This document shows positions 6,849-15,321 of a stretch of 38,065 nucleotides of DNA, piece after piece. Origin of the DNA: Oscillospiraceae bacterium (GTDB taxonomy: Bacteria; Bacillota; Clostridia; Oscillospirales; Ruminococcaceae); contig SVMW01000019.1 in the NCBI GenBank assembly GCA_015067215.1, positions 1 through 38,065 on the forward strand. Reading direction: 5' to 3'. The position numbers and the translations under genes were made by a program. How positions within the stretch are numbered: position 1 is the first letter of the stretch; every line of letters begins with the position of its first letter. The notes below the pieces were generated by a model. The model made no database searches. It saw only the letters and a list, made by a program, of their open reading frames with translations, and was not told where the DNA came from.

Positions 6849-9257
6849 CTATTTGATTCTTTCAAGATTCCAGATATTTTTTGCGTAATCGTCAATAGAG
6901 CGGTCAGCAGAGAATTTACCTGCATTTGCGATATTCATAAGGCTCATCTGACCAAATTTGATTTTATCTTTGTAAAGTTCTCTCAGATAACGCTGAGTTT
7001 CATGGTAGGAATCAAAGTCAGCCATAACCATATATGGGTCATTGTTTGTAAGGCTGTCTTCAATTTCGTTAAAGTAGTCGCCGTTGATGCCGCTTCTCAG
7101 CAAAGCCATAACTTTCTGAAGCACAGGGCTTTCAGAAATGTATTTTTTAGGGCTGTAGCCTGCAGCTTTAAGTGCGTTAACTTCAGGTGTTTCCATACCA
7201 AACTGAATAAAGTTTTCTGTGCCGCAGCACTGTTTGATTTCAACATTTGCGCCGTCATAAGTACCAAATGTTACAGCACCGTTGATCATAAACTTCATGT
7301 TGCCTGTACCGGAAGCTTCTGTACCAGCGAGAGAAATCTGTTCACTTATTTCACTTGCAGGCATAAGTCTTTCACTGAGAGAAACAGAGTAGTTTTCAAG
7401 ATAAACAACTTTAAGTTTGTCTTTTGTAACAGGGTCATTTTCCACAAGTTTCTTGATTGCGTGGATAAGACGGATAATCTGTTTTGCCATGTAATAACCA
7501 GGAGCAGCTTTTGCACCAAAAATATAAGTTTTTGGTGTAAAGTCTTTTTCAGGGTTTTCTTTGATTTCGATATATTCAGCAAGAATATTCAAAGCATTGA
7601 GATGCTGACGTTTATATTCGTGCAGACGTTTTACCTGTACATCAAAGATGGAATCAGGATTGATAATTTCGCCTGTGGTTTCTTTAAGATATTCAGCAAA
7701 AACTTTTTTGTTATGGTGCTTGATTTCCAGAAGTTCTTTTATAGCGTCTTCGTCGTTATAATATTTTTCCAGTGCTTTAAGAGAGTTTGCATCTCTCTTG
7801 TAATCTTCGCCAATTTTTGCATCAAGGAATTTGCAAAGGGCAGGGTTGGACTGAAGAAGCCATCTTCTGTAAGCAATACCATTTGTAACATTTTTAAATT
7901 TCTTTGGTGCAAACAGGAAGTAATCATGGAAAACTGTATCCTTGATAATTTCGCTGTGCAGTTCGGAAACACCGTTGATGGAATGACAAACATAGCAGCA
8001 GATATTTGCTGTTCTTACTTCGTTGTTGTGAACAAGACTCATGTAGTCAATTTTGCCCCAGTCACCAGGGAAGTGGTTGAACAGGTCCTGTCTTGCGCGT
8101 TTGTTAAGTTCTTCAAGAATATCATAAATTCTTGGAAGAGTTGATTTGAACAGAGCAACATTCCATTTTTCAAGAGCTTCTGGAAGAACAGTGTGGTTTG
8201 TATAAGCAAATGTGTTTTTAACAATATCAAAGGATTTTTCCCAACTGAAACCGCAGTCATCAAGCAGTACACGCATAAGTTCAAGAATAGCGAGAGTAGG
8301 GTGTGTATCGTTGATATGGATAGCAACTTTATCAGCAAGATTTTCAAGTGTTCCGTACTGAGCAAGATGATTTGTTACAATATCGTTGATACTTGCACTG
8401 CAGAAGAAATACTGCTGTTTAAGACGAAGAATTTTACCTTCAACATGGTTGTCGTTAGGGTAGAGAACTTTACTGATAAGTTCTGCGTCGCTGCCTGCCT
8501 TAATAGCCTGCAAATAGTCACCTTTGTTAAAGCTGTCCATGTCGATGGATTTGGCTTTAGCTTCCCACAATCTCAGTTTTGAAACACCTTTTGAATCGTA
8601 ACCGGAGATGTACATATCGTGTGGAACAGCCATAACGCTGGAATAATCCTTGTGTATAACGTGATGGAAATTGTCTGCCCATACGCTTTCTACAGTGCCG
8701 CCGAACTTAACTTCAAATGCCTGGTTTGGATGAGCTTTAAGCCATACTTCACCACCAGGAAGCCAGTTGTCAGGCAGTTCGTGCTGCCAGCCGTTAACGA
8801 TTCTCTGTTTGAAAATGCCATATTCGTAAAGGATGGAATAACCACCACCTGCATACTGGTCACTTGCAAGAGCGTCCATAAAGCAAGCAGCAAGACGACC
8901 GAGGCCGCCATTGCCAAGGCCTGCGTCAGATTCGCATTCGTAAATGCGTTCTTCGTTTACGCCGAATTCTTTGAACATTTCTCTTGCAACCTGGTCCAGA
9001 CCCATGTTGTAAAGGTTGGTTTTAAGGCTGCGGCCCATCAAAAATTCTATACACAGGTAGTATACCTTCTTTTTGCCCTGACCGTAGGTATCTGCCATAA
9101 ACTCCTTATTTTTCTGGCTCAGCATTTTTCTGATACAAAAAGCAGTTGCTTTGTAAATTTCATCGTAGCTGGCGCTTTTAACAGTTGTTGAATGTTCCTG
9201 CAGAAGAACATTTCTTACTTCATCTGCAAGTTCTTTAGCTGTAATGTTGTATTGCAA
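6849..9257 (-). CDS. glgP: Glycogen/starch/alpha-glucan phosphorylase (GT35)
   Basis: About 802 residues, the normal length for GT35 phosphorylases, which release glucose-1-phosphate from alpha-1,4-glucans using pyridoxal phosphate. The pyridoxal-binding region EASGTGNMKFMINGAVTFGT contains the conserved Lys, and DGANVEI follows. The N-terminal half has GLGNGGLGRLAACFMDALAS and the glucan/phosphate region NDTHPTLAILELMRVL. The start is taken as TTG at 9257 because AGGAAG lies 7 nt upstream; a TTG six codons earlier (9275) has no ribosome site. It is the first gene of a two-gene operon with the GH13 enzyme, reading from a well-formed promoter at 9319-9347. No glycogen synthesis gene is visible here. 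Confidence 0.95.
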   Translation of the reverse strand: MQYNITAKELADEVRNVLLQEHSTTVKSASYDEIYKATAFCIRKMLSQKNKEFMADTYGQGKKKVYYLCIEFLMGRSLKTNLYNMGLDQVAREMFKEFGVNEERIYECESDAGLGNGGLGRLAACFMDALASDQYAGGGYSILYEYGIFKQRIVNGWQHELPDNWLPGGEVWLKAHPNQAFEVKFGGTVESVWADNFHHVIHKDYSSVMAVPHDMYISGYDSKGVSKLRLWEAKAKSIDMDSFNKGDYLQAIKAGSDAELISKVLYPNDNHVEGKILRLKQQYFFCSASINDIVTNHLAQYGTLENLADKVAIHINDTHPTLAILELMRVLLDDCGFSWEKSFDIVKNTFAYTNHTVLPEALEKWNVALFKSTLPRIYDILEELNKRARQDLFNHFPGDWGKIDYMSLVHNNEVRTANICCYVCHSINGVSELHSEIIKDTVFHDYFLFAPKKFKNVTNGIAYRRWLLQSNPALCKFLDAKIGEDYKRDANSLKALEKYYNDEDAIKELLEIKHHNKKVFAEYLKETTGEIINPDSIFDVQVKRLHEYKRQHLNALNILAEYIEIKENPEKDFTPKTYIFGAKAAPGYYMAKQIIRLIHAIKKLVENDPVTKDKLKVVYLENYSVSLSERLMPASEISEQISLAGTEASGTGNMKFMINGAVTFGTYDGANVEIKQCCGTENFIQFGMETPEVNALKAAGYSPKKYISESPVLQKVMALLRSGINGDYFNEIEDSLTNNDPYMVMADFDSYHETQRYLRELYKDKIKFGQMSLMNIANAGKFSADRSIDDYAKNIWNLERIK

Positions 9258-9318
9258 TATTACACTTCCTTTCAATTAGGTCGTTGCAGTCAAATTATGA
9301 AAAATTAACCACTTGTCT

Positions 9319-9347
9319 AGTATACCAATTTATTGTAAAGGTTTCAA
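9319..9347 (-). promoter_or_regulatory. glgP promoter
   Basis: On the minus strand, TTGAAA (9342-9347) and TATACT (9319-9324) are separated by 17 bp, a near-consensus sigma-A promoter about 60 bp ahead of the glgP start. Confidence 0.7.
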
Positions 9348-9399
9348 TAACAAAATGATAAATAAATATAGAATAATAGTGCTTATATGGCAAAATATA

Positions 9400-9428
9400 T
9401 TGCGGAAAATGAAATAATGTTGTATTAT
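9400..9428 (+). promoter_or_regulatory. Weak candidate zapA promoter
   Basis: TTGCGG (9400-9405) and TATTAT (9423-9428) are 17 bp apart, 54 bp before the zapA ATG. The -35 match is poor, and the region is AT-rich, so other placements are possible. Confidence 0.35.
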
Positions 9429-9481
9429 TATTTTGAGTAACTATGCTTAAAACAGATTTACATATATAGCAGGAGGTCATT

Positions 9482-9835
9482 ATGCCTTTGAACAAAATCA
9501 AACTTAATATTGCAGGTTCATCCTACACAATCAATTCCATGGACAGCGAAGAACATGTACTCAACATTGCAAAAACACTTGACCAGGACATGAGACAAGT
9601 TCTTGAACAGTCACCATCTGCATCTGTTACAGCAGCTGCTGTGCTCTGTGCAATGACATATCTTGACAAGCTGGAAAAATCAACTAAAGGTGCAGATAAT
9701 ATGCGTCTCCAGATAAAACAGTATCTTGAAGAAGCAAACAAAGCAAGATATGAAGCAGAAAAAGTAAAAATTGAGCTTGAAAAGCTTAAAGTTGACATTC
9801 AGTACCTTAAAAGCCAGAGAGGAAACAATGAATAA
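9482..9835 (+). CDS. zapA: Cell division protein ZapA
   Basis: A 117-residue cytoplasmic protein with an N-terminal ZapA domain (KIKLNIAGSSYTINSMDSEEHVLNIAKTLDQDM) and a long charged C-terminal coiled coil (about residues 60-112, LEEANKARYEAEKVKIELEK). ZapA binds and cross-links FtsZ filaments at the division site. AGGAGG precedes the ATG. The gene overlaps the next by 8 nt (ATGAATAA), so both are translated from one message. The length agrees with Firmicutes ZapA proteins. Confidence 0.9.
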   Translation: MPLNKIKLNIAGSSYTINSMDSEEHVLNIAKTLDQDMRQVLEQSPSASVTAAAVLCAMTYLDKLEKSTKGADNMRLQIKQYLEEANKARYEAEKVKIELEKLKVDIQYLKSQRGNNE

Positions 9836-11867
9836 ACGTTTTGAAATTCTGGCACCGGCAGGGGATTTTGAAAATCTTAAGGCAGCGGTTTTTGCAGGAG
9901 CAGATGCGGTTTATCTTGGTGTGCAAAGTTTCAACGCAAGGGCATCAGCTGCCAATTTTGACTATGAAACCCTTGAAGAAGCTGTAAAATTCTGTCATGC
10001 CAGAAATGTAAATGTAAATGTTACATTGAATACCATTCTTTATGATACCGAGCTGGAACGTTTTGCAGAAACTGTAAAAAATGTTGCAAGGTGCGGTGTT
10101 GATGCAGTTATCCTGCAGGACCTTGCGGCAGCTGAAATTGCAAAAACCATTGCACCACAGCTTCCCAGACACGGTTCAACACAAATGGCTGTTCACACTC
10201 TTGAGGGTGCTTTGCAGTTAAAGGAAATGGGCTATACCCGTGTTATTCTGGCAAGAGAACTTTCTTTTGAACAGATTAAATATATTACAGAAAACTGTGG
10301 AATTGAAACGGAAGTTTTTATCCACGGTGCTCTTTGTGTGTGTCTTTCGGGGCAATGTTATGCCAGCACATTTTTAGGTGGCAGAAGCGGCAACCGCGGC
10401 CGCTGTGCAGGCACTTGCAGACTGCCGTTTTCTGCAAGAGGTGATATGGATGACAACCATTTAAGCCTTAAAGACCTGTGCGGTCTTGATATGATCAGAC
10501 AACTTAAAGATATCGGCGTAAAATGTGTTAAAATTGAAGGACGACTCCGCACACCAGAATATGTTGCAGGAGCAGTAGATGCCTGCCGTAAAGCTGTAAA
10601 CGGAGAAAGCTATGACAAGCAGATGCTGCGCGATACTTTCAGCCGTTCAGGATTTACCAACAATTATCTTGAAGACAAATTTTCGAAAGATATTTTCGGT
10701 ATGCGTACAAAAGAAGATTCCCGTCGCACAAAAGAAGTTCTGCCGCAGCTGCGTCAGCTTTACCGCAGGGAAGGTCAGTATGTGCCTGTAAAATTTGTAT
10801 TTAAAATGGGTGAAAATCAGTCGGTACTTGCAATATCTGATGGTAAAAATGAGTTTTCGCAGACAATAAATGAAGCTGTGCAGGATTCACAGGGGGATTT
10901 TGCAAAAAGCCTTGACAATGCTTTGTCAAAACTTGGCGGTACACCTTTTTATGCTGATAAAATTGATGCACAATTGTTGCAGGGAAAATACCTGCCGCTC
11001 TCGTTTGTAAATGATGCACGCAGAAATCTGACAGAACAGCTGCTCGCAGCAAGAAGCACAGCAAATGAATATGAAACAAACAGTTTTGAATTTGTGCAGA
11101 ACAAAGCATCGGACAAACAGCCGCAGCTTATTGCAAGGTTTGAAAATGAACAGCAGCTTCCTTATAAATATATTGACAAGTTCAGTTATATTATTCTTCC
11201 GATAGAATTTTATGCGGAAGAATCACTGGACAGATATAAAGAAAAGGTTGTTCTGGAACTGCCGCGAGATATGTTCGGCGGCACAGAAAAGCTGAAAAAA
11301 CAGATTGAAGATGCAAAAAAGAACGGTTATGATAAATTCTGTGTGCAGAATATAGGCCACATTCCGCTTGTAAAAGGCAGCACACAGTTTTCGTCGTTTA
11401 CACTTAATGTGTCAAACTCTATATCAGCCCAGAAGTACAGAGAACTGGGGGTTGAATTTATCACTCTCAGTCCGGAAATTACTTTGGATAATATCCGGAG
11501 GATAAATCATAATATCAAAACAATAGTATATGCATATGGTCATGTACCGCTTATGCTTACCAAGTCCTGCCCGCTCAGCAATGTTAAAAATTGCTCTGAA
11601 TGTGACGGTACAGGCACTCTCACTGACAGAAAAGGCCTTAAAATGCCGGTTATTTGTCACGGAAAAGCAAAGGGATACCGTGAAATTTTCAATGCTGTGC
11701 CACTTTATATGGGTGATAAGCAGGACGATATAAATGCAGATTATCTTTCCCTTAACTTTACTGTTGAAAGACAGCAGGAAGTTGAAAAAATTATTGAAAA
11801 ATTTGTAAAAGGCCTGGCTTTCGGCAAAGATTTTACAAGAGGACTTTACTATAAAGGTTCAATTTAA
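9828..11867 (+). CDS. U32 family protein with C-terminal extension (possible RlhA-type rRNA hydroxylase)
   Basis: A 680-residue protein beginning ILAPAGDFENLKAAV, the standard U32 start. The family signature lies around residues 160-205 (IHGALCVCLSGQCYAS and GGRSGNRGRCAGTCRLPF), containing several conserved Cys. A long second half (DUF3656-like) ends with a Cys-rich stretch CPLSNVKNCSECDG. Proteins of this two-part layout include E. coli RlhA, which hydroxylates a cytidine of 23S rRNA, and are usually annotated as U32 peptidases, although protease activity is doubtful. The Cys residues may bind an iron-sulfur cluster (inference). The ATG at 9828 is chosen because AGAGAGG precedes it and the protein then begins at the conserved block; it overlaps zapA by 8 nt. 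The specific rRNA role here is an inference. Confidence 0.85.
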   Translation: MNKRFEILAPAGDFENLKAAVFAGADAVYLGVQSFNARASAANFDYETLEEAVKFCHARNVNVNVTLNTILYDTELERFAETVKNVARCGVDAVILQDLAAAEIAKTIAPQLPRHGSTQMAVHTLEGALQLKEMGYTRVILARELSFEQIKYITENCGIETEVFIHGALCVCLSGQCYASTFLGGRSGNRGRCAGTCRLPFSARGDMDDNHLSLKDLCGLDMIRQLKDIGVKCVKIEGRLRTPEYVAGAVDACRKAVNGESYDKQMLRDTFSRSGFTNNYLEDKFSKDIFGMRTKEDSRRTKEVLPQLRQLYRREGQYVPVKFVFKMGENQSVLAISDGKNEFSQTINEAVQDSQGDFAKSLDNALSKLGGTPFYADKIDAQLLQGKYLPLSFVNDARRNLTEQLLAARSTANEYETNSFEFVQNKASDKQPQLIARFENEQQLPYKYIDKFSYIILPIEFYAEESLDRYKEKVVLELPRDMFGGTEKLKKQIEDAKKNGYDKFCVQNIGHIPLVKGSTQFSSFTLNVSNSISAQKYRELGVEFITLSPEITLDNIRRINHNIKTIVYAYGHVPLMLTKSCPLSNVKNCSECDGTGTLTDRKGLKMPVICHGKAKGYREIFNAVPLYMGDKQDDINADYLSLNFTVERQQEVEKIIEKFVKGLAFGKDFTRGLYYKGSI

Positions 11868-11884
11868 AATATCAGGAGTTAAAA

Positions 11885-12145
11885 ATGAAAAAAGACTTTT
11901 TGTTTTTGTTTTATGTGCTTGCAGGTATAATTGCAGGCTCAATAATTGCAAATCTGTGCAGCGGTGCGGGTGTGCTTACATGGCTTGCTTATGGTCAGTC
12001 AATAGGTTTTGCACCAAACAACCCAGCAGTGCTTGACCTGGCAATTTTTAAAATCACATTTGGTTTTTCCATGTCTCTCACAGTTGCACACATCATCACT
12101 ATCTCTCTGGCGCTGTTTCTTTACAGACATTCAAGAGGAAGATAA
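11885..12145 (+). CDS. DUF4321 small membrane protein
   Basis: An 86-residue protein with two hydrophobic segments (about residues 6-28 and 52-78) joined by a GVLTWLAYGQSIGF loop, ending in a short basic tail. It matches the DUF4321 family of Clostridia, which often sits next to maf and mreB, as here. Function is unknown; position suggests a link to the envelope or cell-shape genes. AGGAGTT precedes the ATG, and the gene is 17 nt from the U32 gene and 2 nt from maf, so it is part of the operon. Confidence 0.8.
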   Translation: MKKDFLFLFYVLAGIIAGSIIANLCSGAGVLTWLAYGQSIGFAPNNPAVLDLAIFKITFGFSMSLTVAHIITISLALFLYRHSRGR

Positions 12146-12147
12146 TT

Positions 12148-12714
12148 ATGAATTTTATACTTGCGTCCACATCCCCGAGAAGAAAAGAACTGCTGGGACT
12201 TATTGTTCCTGAATTTATATGTGAAACACCTCAGTTTGATGAAAGCCTGATTGAGATAAAGCAAGCGAAGGAAAAAGCACTTGTTCTTTCAAGAGAAAAA
12301 TGTAAAGATGTTGCATCACGATGTGCCGATAAAAATGCAGTAATCATTGCAAGTGATACAGTTGTTGATCTTGATGGTGAAATTCTGGAAAAACCAGAAG
12401 ATATGGCAGATGCATACATTATGATAAAAAGTCTTTCCGGAAACAGGCATAAGGTACACACAGCGGTAACTGTGTGGTGCAGAGGAATTTACTACACCTT
12501 TGCCGATACAACCGAAGTTTATATGGATAAAATTCCTGAAGAGATTATTCTTGAATATATAAATACCGATGAACCTTATGACAAAGCAGGCGGATACGCT
12601 ATTCAGGGGTTCATGGCGGGGTATATTTCCCGCATCAATGGCAACTACCACAATGTTGTGGGGCTGCCTCTGGCAAAACTTAACAGACTGTTAAAAAATG
12701 TTAAGGCATTATAA
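12148..12714 (+). CDS. maf: Maf nucleotide pyrophosphatase
   Basis: A 188-residue cytoplasmic enzyme of the Maf family, which hydrolyses dTTP, UTP or modified nucleotides to monophosphates and pyrophosphate and is linked to control of division. It shows ILASTSPRRKELL at the N-terminus, ASDTVVDLDGEILEKP in the middle (catalytic Asp), LSGNRHKVHTAV, and YDKAGGYAIQGFMA near the end. Length is normal. It starts 2 nt after DUF4321, so translation is probably coupled. mreB follows after a separate promoter. Substrate choice within the family cannot be decided. Confidence 0.93.
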   Translation: MNFILASTSPRRKELLGLIVPEFICETPQFDESLIEIKQAKEKALVLSREKCKDVASRCADKNAVIIASDTVVDLDGEILEKPEDMADAYIMIKSLSGNRHKVHTAVTVWCRGIYYTFADTTEVYMDKIPEEIILEYINTDEPYDKAGGYAIQGFMAGYISRINGNYHNVVGLPLAKLNRLLKNVKAL

Positions 12715-12742
12715 ATAAATTATAAAAAATTGGTGAAATAAA

Positions 12743-12771
12743 TTGCAAACGACTGATGTTTGTGGTATTAT
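12743..12771 (+). promoter_or_regulatory. mreB operon promoter
   Basis: TTGCAA (12743-12748) and TATTAT (12766-12771) are 17 bp apart in the 133-bp gap between maf and mreB. The leader of about 70 nt is AT-rich. No terminator is seen after maf, so read-through may add to expression. Confidence 0.55.
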
Positions 12772-12847
12772 TATCGTTGATTTAATATAAATATTAATTT
12801 AATAATATATAGACAGCCAAATTTTCGGTTAACAGAAGGAGAAAAAC

Positions 12848-13870
12848 ATGTTAGGATTTACTAAAGATGTAGGTATCGACCTTGGTACTGCCAACACTCT
12901 TGTTTTTATGAAGGGTAAAGGCGTTATTATGAGAGAACCAAGTGTTGTTGCTGTAGATACAAAAAGTGACACAGTTAAATTTGTAGGTAACGAAGCTAAA
13001 GAAGTTATCGGCCGTACACCTGGTTCCATCGTGGTTGTAAGACCACTTAAAGACGGTGTTATTGCAGACTTTGATGTAACTGCAAGCATGCTCAGAATTT
13101 TTATCAAAAAAGCTTGCGGCACATCTTTGCTTTTTAAACCACGTATAGTTATCTGCATTCCATCAGGCGTTACAGAAGTTGAAAGACGTGCTGTTAGAGA
13201 AGCTTCAATTGCTGCAGGTGCAGGTCAGGTTATGATTATTGAAGAACCAATGGCAGCTGCAATCGGTGCAAAACTTCCTGTACAGGAAGCAACAGGCAAC
13301 ATGGTTGTAGACATCGGCGGTGGTACAAGTGAGGTTGCAGTTATTGCACTTAACGGCATCGTTGCATCAAGAAGCGTAAGAACAGGCGGCGACGAATTTG
13401 ACGCAGCTATCATCAACTATATCAAGAGAAAATTCAACCTTCTTATCGGTGAAAGAACAGCTGAACAGATTAAAATTGAAATCGGTACAGCATACAAACT
13501 TGATGAAGAGCTTACACTTGAAATCAAAGGCCGTAACCTTATCAACGGTCTTCCAAAAAATATTGAAATCACAAGCGAAGATGTAAGAGAAGCTTTGCAG
13601 GAATCTCTTGAAAAAATCATCGAAGCTATCAAGGAAACACTCGAAAAAACACCACCGGAACTTGCAGCTGACATTATCAGCAGCGGCATCACACTTACAG
13701 GTGGCGGTGCAATGCTCAAAGGCCTTGATAAACTTATCAATCAGGAAACAGGCATTGATGTTTATATAGCAGAAAATCCACTTGATTGTGTTGCAAACGG
13801 TACAGGTTATGTACTTGACAATATGAATGTTCTTGGCGATGTTCTGCAGACAGATACAAGAAAATTTTAA
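12848..13870 (+). CDS. mreB: Rod shape-determining protein MreB
   Basis: A 340-residue actin-fold ATPase that forms filaments under the membrane and guides lateral wall synthesis. The nucleotide site is complete: GIDLGTANTLVF (phosphate 1), MVVDIGGGTSEVAVI (phosphate 2) and LTGGGAMLKGLDKLI (adenosine). AGAAGGAG precedes the ATG. Strong codon bias suggests high expression. mreC, mreD and a class B PBP follow, the conserved elongasome order. A long hairpin separates it from mreC and may set the ratio of MreB to the downstream membrane proteins. Confidence 0.97.
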   Translation: MLGFTKDVGIDLGTANTLVFMKGKGVIMREPSVVAVDTKSDTVKFVGNEAKEVIGRTPGSIVVVRPLKDGVIADFDVTASMLRIFIKKACGTSLLFKPRIVICIPSGVTEVERRAVREASIAAGAGQVMIIEEPMAAAIGAKLPVQEATGNMVVDIGGGTSEVAVIALNGIVASRSVRTGGDEFDAAIINYIKRKFNLLIGERTAEQIKIEIGTAYKLDEELTLEIKGRNLINGLPKNIEITSEDVREALQESLEKIIEAIKETLEKTPPELAADIISSGITLTGGGAMLKGLDKLINQETGIDVYIAENPLDCVANGTGYVLDNMNVLGDVLQTDTRKF

Positions 13871-13881
13871 TAAAGCTATAT

Positions 13882-13920
13882 AAATTTGCAAGCTCTGTCA
13901 ACAGCGGAGCTTGCAAATTT
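13882..13920 (+). terminator. Long hairpin between mreB and mreC (attenuator or partial terminator)
   Basis: A perfect 14-bp inverted repeat, AAATTTGCAAGCTC (13882-13895) and GAGCTTGCAAATTT (13907-13920), with an 11-nt loop, lies 11 nt after the mreB stop. Only three T end the stem, so termination may be partial, leaving some read-through to mreC. It could also stabilise the mreB message. Confidence 0.6.
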
Positions 13921-13957
13921 CGCATACAGCTGAATATATCAGAAGGAGAAGCCGGAG

Positions 13958-14776
13958 TTGTTTAAAAATAATACTTTCAAAATTATAGCAGGCATTGTGG
14001 CTGTTCTGGTCGGAATGGCACTTTATGCAGGCGTAAACGGCAAACTTACTACCTTTCCGCAGGAACTGCTGGGGGCTGTTGCTGTTCCTTTTAAGCAGGT
14101 TACTGCAAATATTTCCGGAAAAATTTCTGTCTGGAAAGACCGTACAATCAATATAGACGAAATTATTGCGGAAAACGAAAGATTAAAACAGGAAAACCAG
14201 GAACTTAAACGTAAACAGATTGATTACGATGAAATGAAGATTGAAAATGAACAGTATGAAAAGTTTCTGAGTATAAAAGAAGAAAATCCTGAGTACGAAA
14301 TCACATCAGCATCTGTTATCGGCCGAGACGGGCTTGACAAGTTTTATTCCTTTACAATCGATGCGGGAGAAAAAGATGATGTTAAAGTAAACGATGTTGT
14401 TCTGTCTTCGCTTGGTGTTGTTGGTGTTGTTGTGGAAACTGGCCCTAACTACGCAAGAGTTGCCACAATTCTCAGCCCGTCAGTAAATGTGGCTTGTTTT
14501 GTAAGCAGCACAAGGGATACAGGCGTTGTGTGCGGCGACAGTCTTTACAGCAATGACGGAAATACTGTAATAAAATATCTGCCGAAAAACACAAAAGCAA
14601 AGGTGGGAGATATAATCAGCACCACAGGTCTTGGCGAAGTATTTCCCAAAGATCTGCTTGTTGGTACAATAGAATCTATCCACACTGATTCATCCGGCAA
14701 CTACAATTATGCCATTGTAAAACCTGCAAGTGAAATTGCAGAAGTAAAAACAGTTTTTGTTATTAAAAATTACTGA
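13958..14776 (+). CDS. mreC: Rod shape-determining protein MreC
   Basis: A 272-residue protein with one N-terminal membrane helix (about residues 8-26), a coiled coil (about 65-105, ENERLKQENQELKRKQ) and an extracytoplasmic beta domain (GVVGVVVETGPNYARVATIL and GTIESIHTDSSGNYNYAIV). MreC links MreB filaments to the wall-synthesising PBP. The start is TTG at 13958 with AGAAGGAG about 9 nt upstream. The gene sits between mreB and mreD with 14 nt to mreD. Confidence 0.93.
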   Translation: MFKNNTFKIIAGIVAVLVGMALYAGVNGKLTTFPQELLGAVAVPFKQVTANISGKISVWKDRTINIDEIIAENERLKQENQELKRKQIDYDEMKIENEQYEKFLSIKEENPEYEITSASVIGRDGLDKFYSFTIDAGEKDDVKVNDVVLSSLGVVGVVVETGPNYARVATILSPSVNVACFVSSTRDTGVVCGDSLYSNDGNTVIKYLPKNTKAKVGDIISTTGLGEVFPKDLLVGTIESIHTDSSGNYNYAIVKPASEIAEVKTVFVIKNY

Positions 14777-14790
14777 ATACGGGGTAATGT

Positions 14791-15318
14791 ATGAACAGCA
14801 GAAAAAATGCTATTGAAAAGATAATTAAATATGTGCTGCTGTGCCTGTGTGTAATGTTTTTGTACGTTTTGCAGGGGACACCGGGATTCCTTTCAATATG
14901 GGGTGTTAAACCTGTGTTCATAATTCCTTTCTGTATCAATCTTGCAGCACTGGAAGAAGAAAATTACAAATATATAGTTTATGTTGTGGCGGGTCTGTTT
15001 ATGGAACTTTCTGCAGGCAGAATAATAGGCTATTATACTATTCCTGTTATAATTGCATGCACGATATGTTCTTTTATTGTTAAAATTCTTATTAAACCGA
15101 ACTACCGCAACACTGTGGCTATGGCGTTTGTTTCCACATTTATGATACTTCTGACTGACTTTTTCTTCAGCTATATTCTCAGTGGATATAAAGGCGTATT
15201 TATAATTTTCTTTAAAACAGTACTGCTTTCAAGCTGTTATTCAATGGCTTTTTCAGTTCTGTATTATAAAATTATTGCAGCAATACAAAAGAAATTTATT
15301 AGTTTTAATGCGAGGTAA
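14791..15318 (+). CDS. mreD: Rod shape-determining protein MreD
   Basis: A 175-residue, very hydrophobic protein with about five or six predicted membrane helices, including CLCVMFLYVLQGTPGF at the first helix and AGLFMELSAGRIIGYYTIPV in the middle. MreD proteins are poorly conserved, so the call rests on size, topology and place between mreC and a class B PBP. GGGGTAATGT precedes the ATG; the next start is 3 nt after the stop. Confidence 0.9.
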   Translation: MNSRKNAIEKIIKYVLLCLCVMFLYVLQGTPGFLSIWGVKPVFIIPFCINLAALEEENYKYIVYVVAGLFMELSAGRIIGYYTIPVIIACTICSFIVKILIKPNYRNTVAMAFVSTFMILLTDFFFSYILSGYKGVFIIFFKTVLLSSCYSMAFSVLYYKIIAAIQKKFISFNAR

Positions 15319-15321
15319 GTT

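Noticed and set aside
5204-8144. Two long plus-strand open frames (463 and 474 codons) across the glycogen operon
   Set aside because: They lie opposite the amylase and phosphorylase genes, whose motifs are complete. The plus-strand products are Phe/Cys/Val-rich, without domains, and lack ribosome sites.
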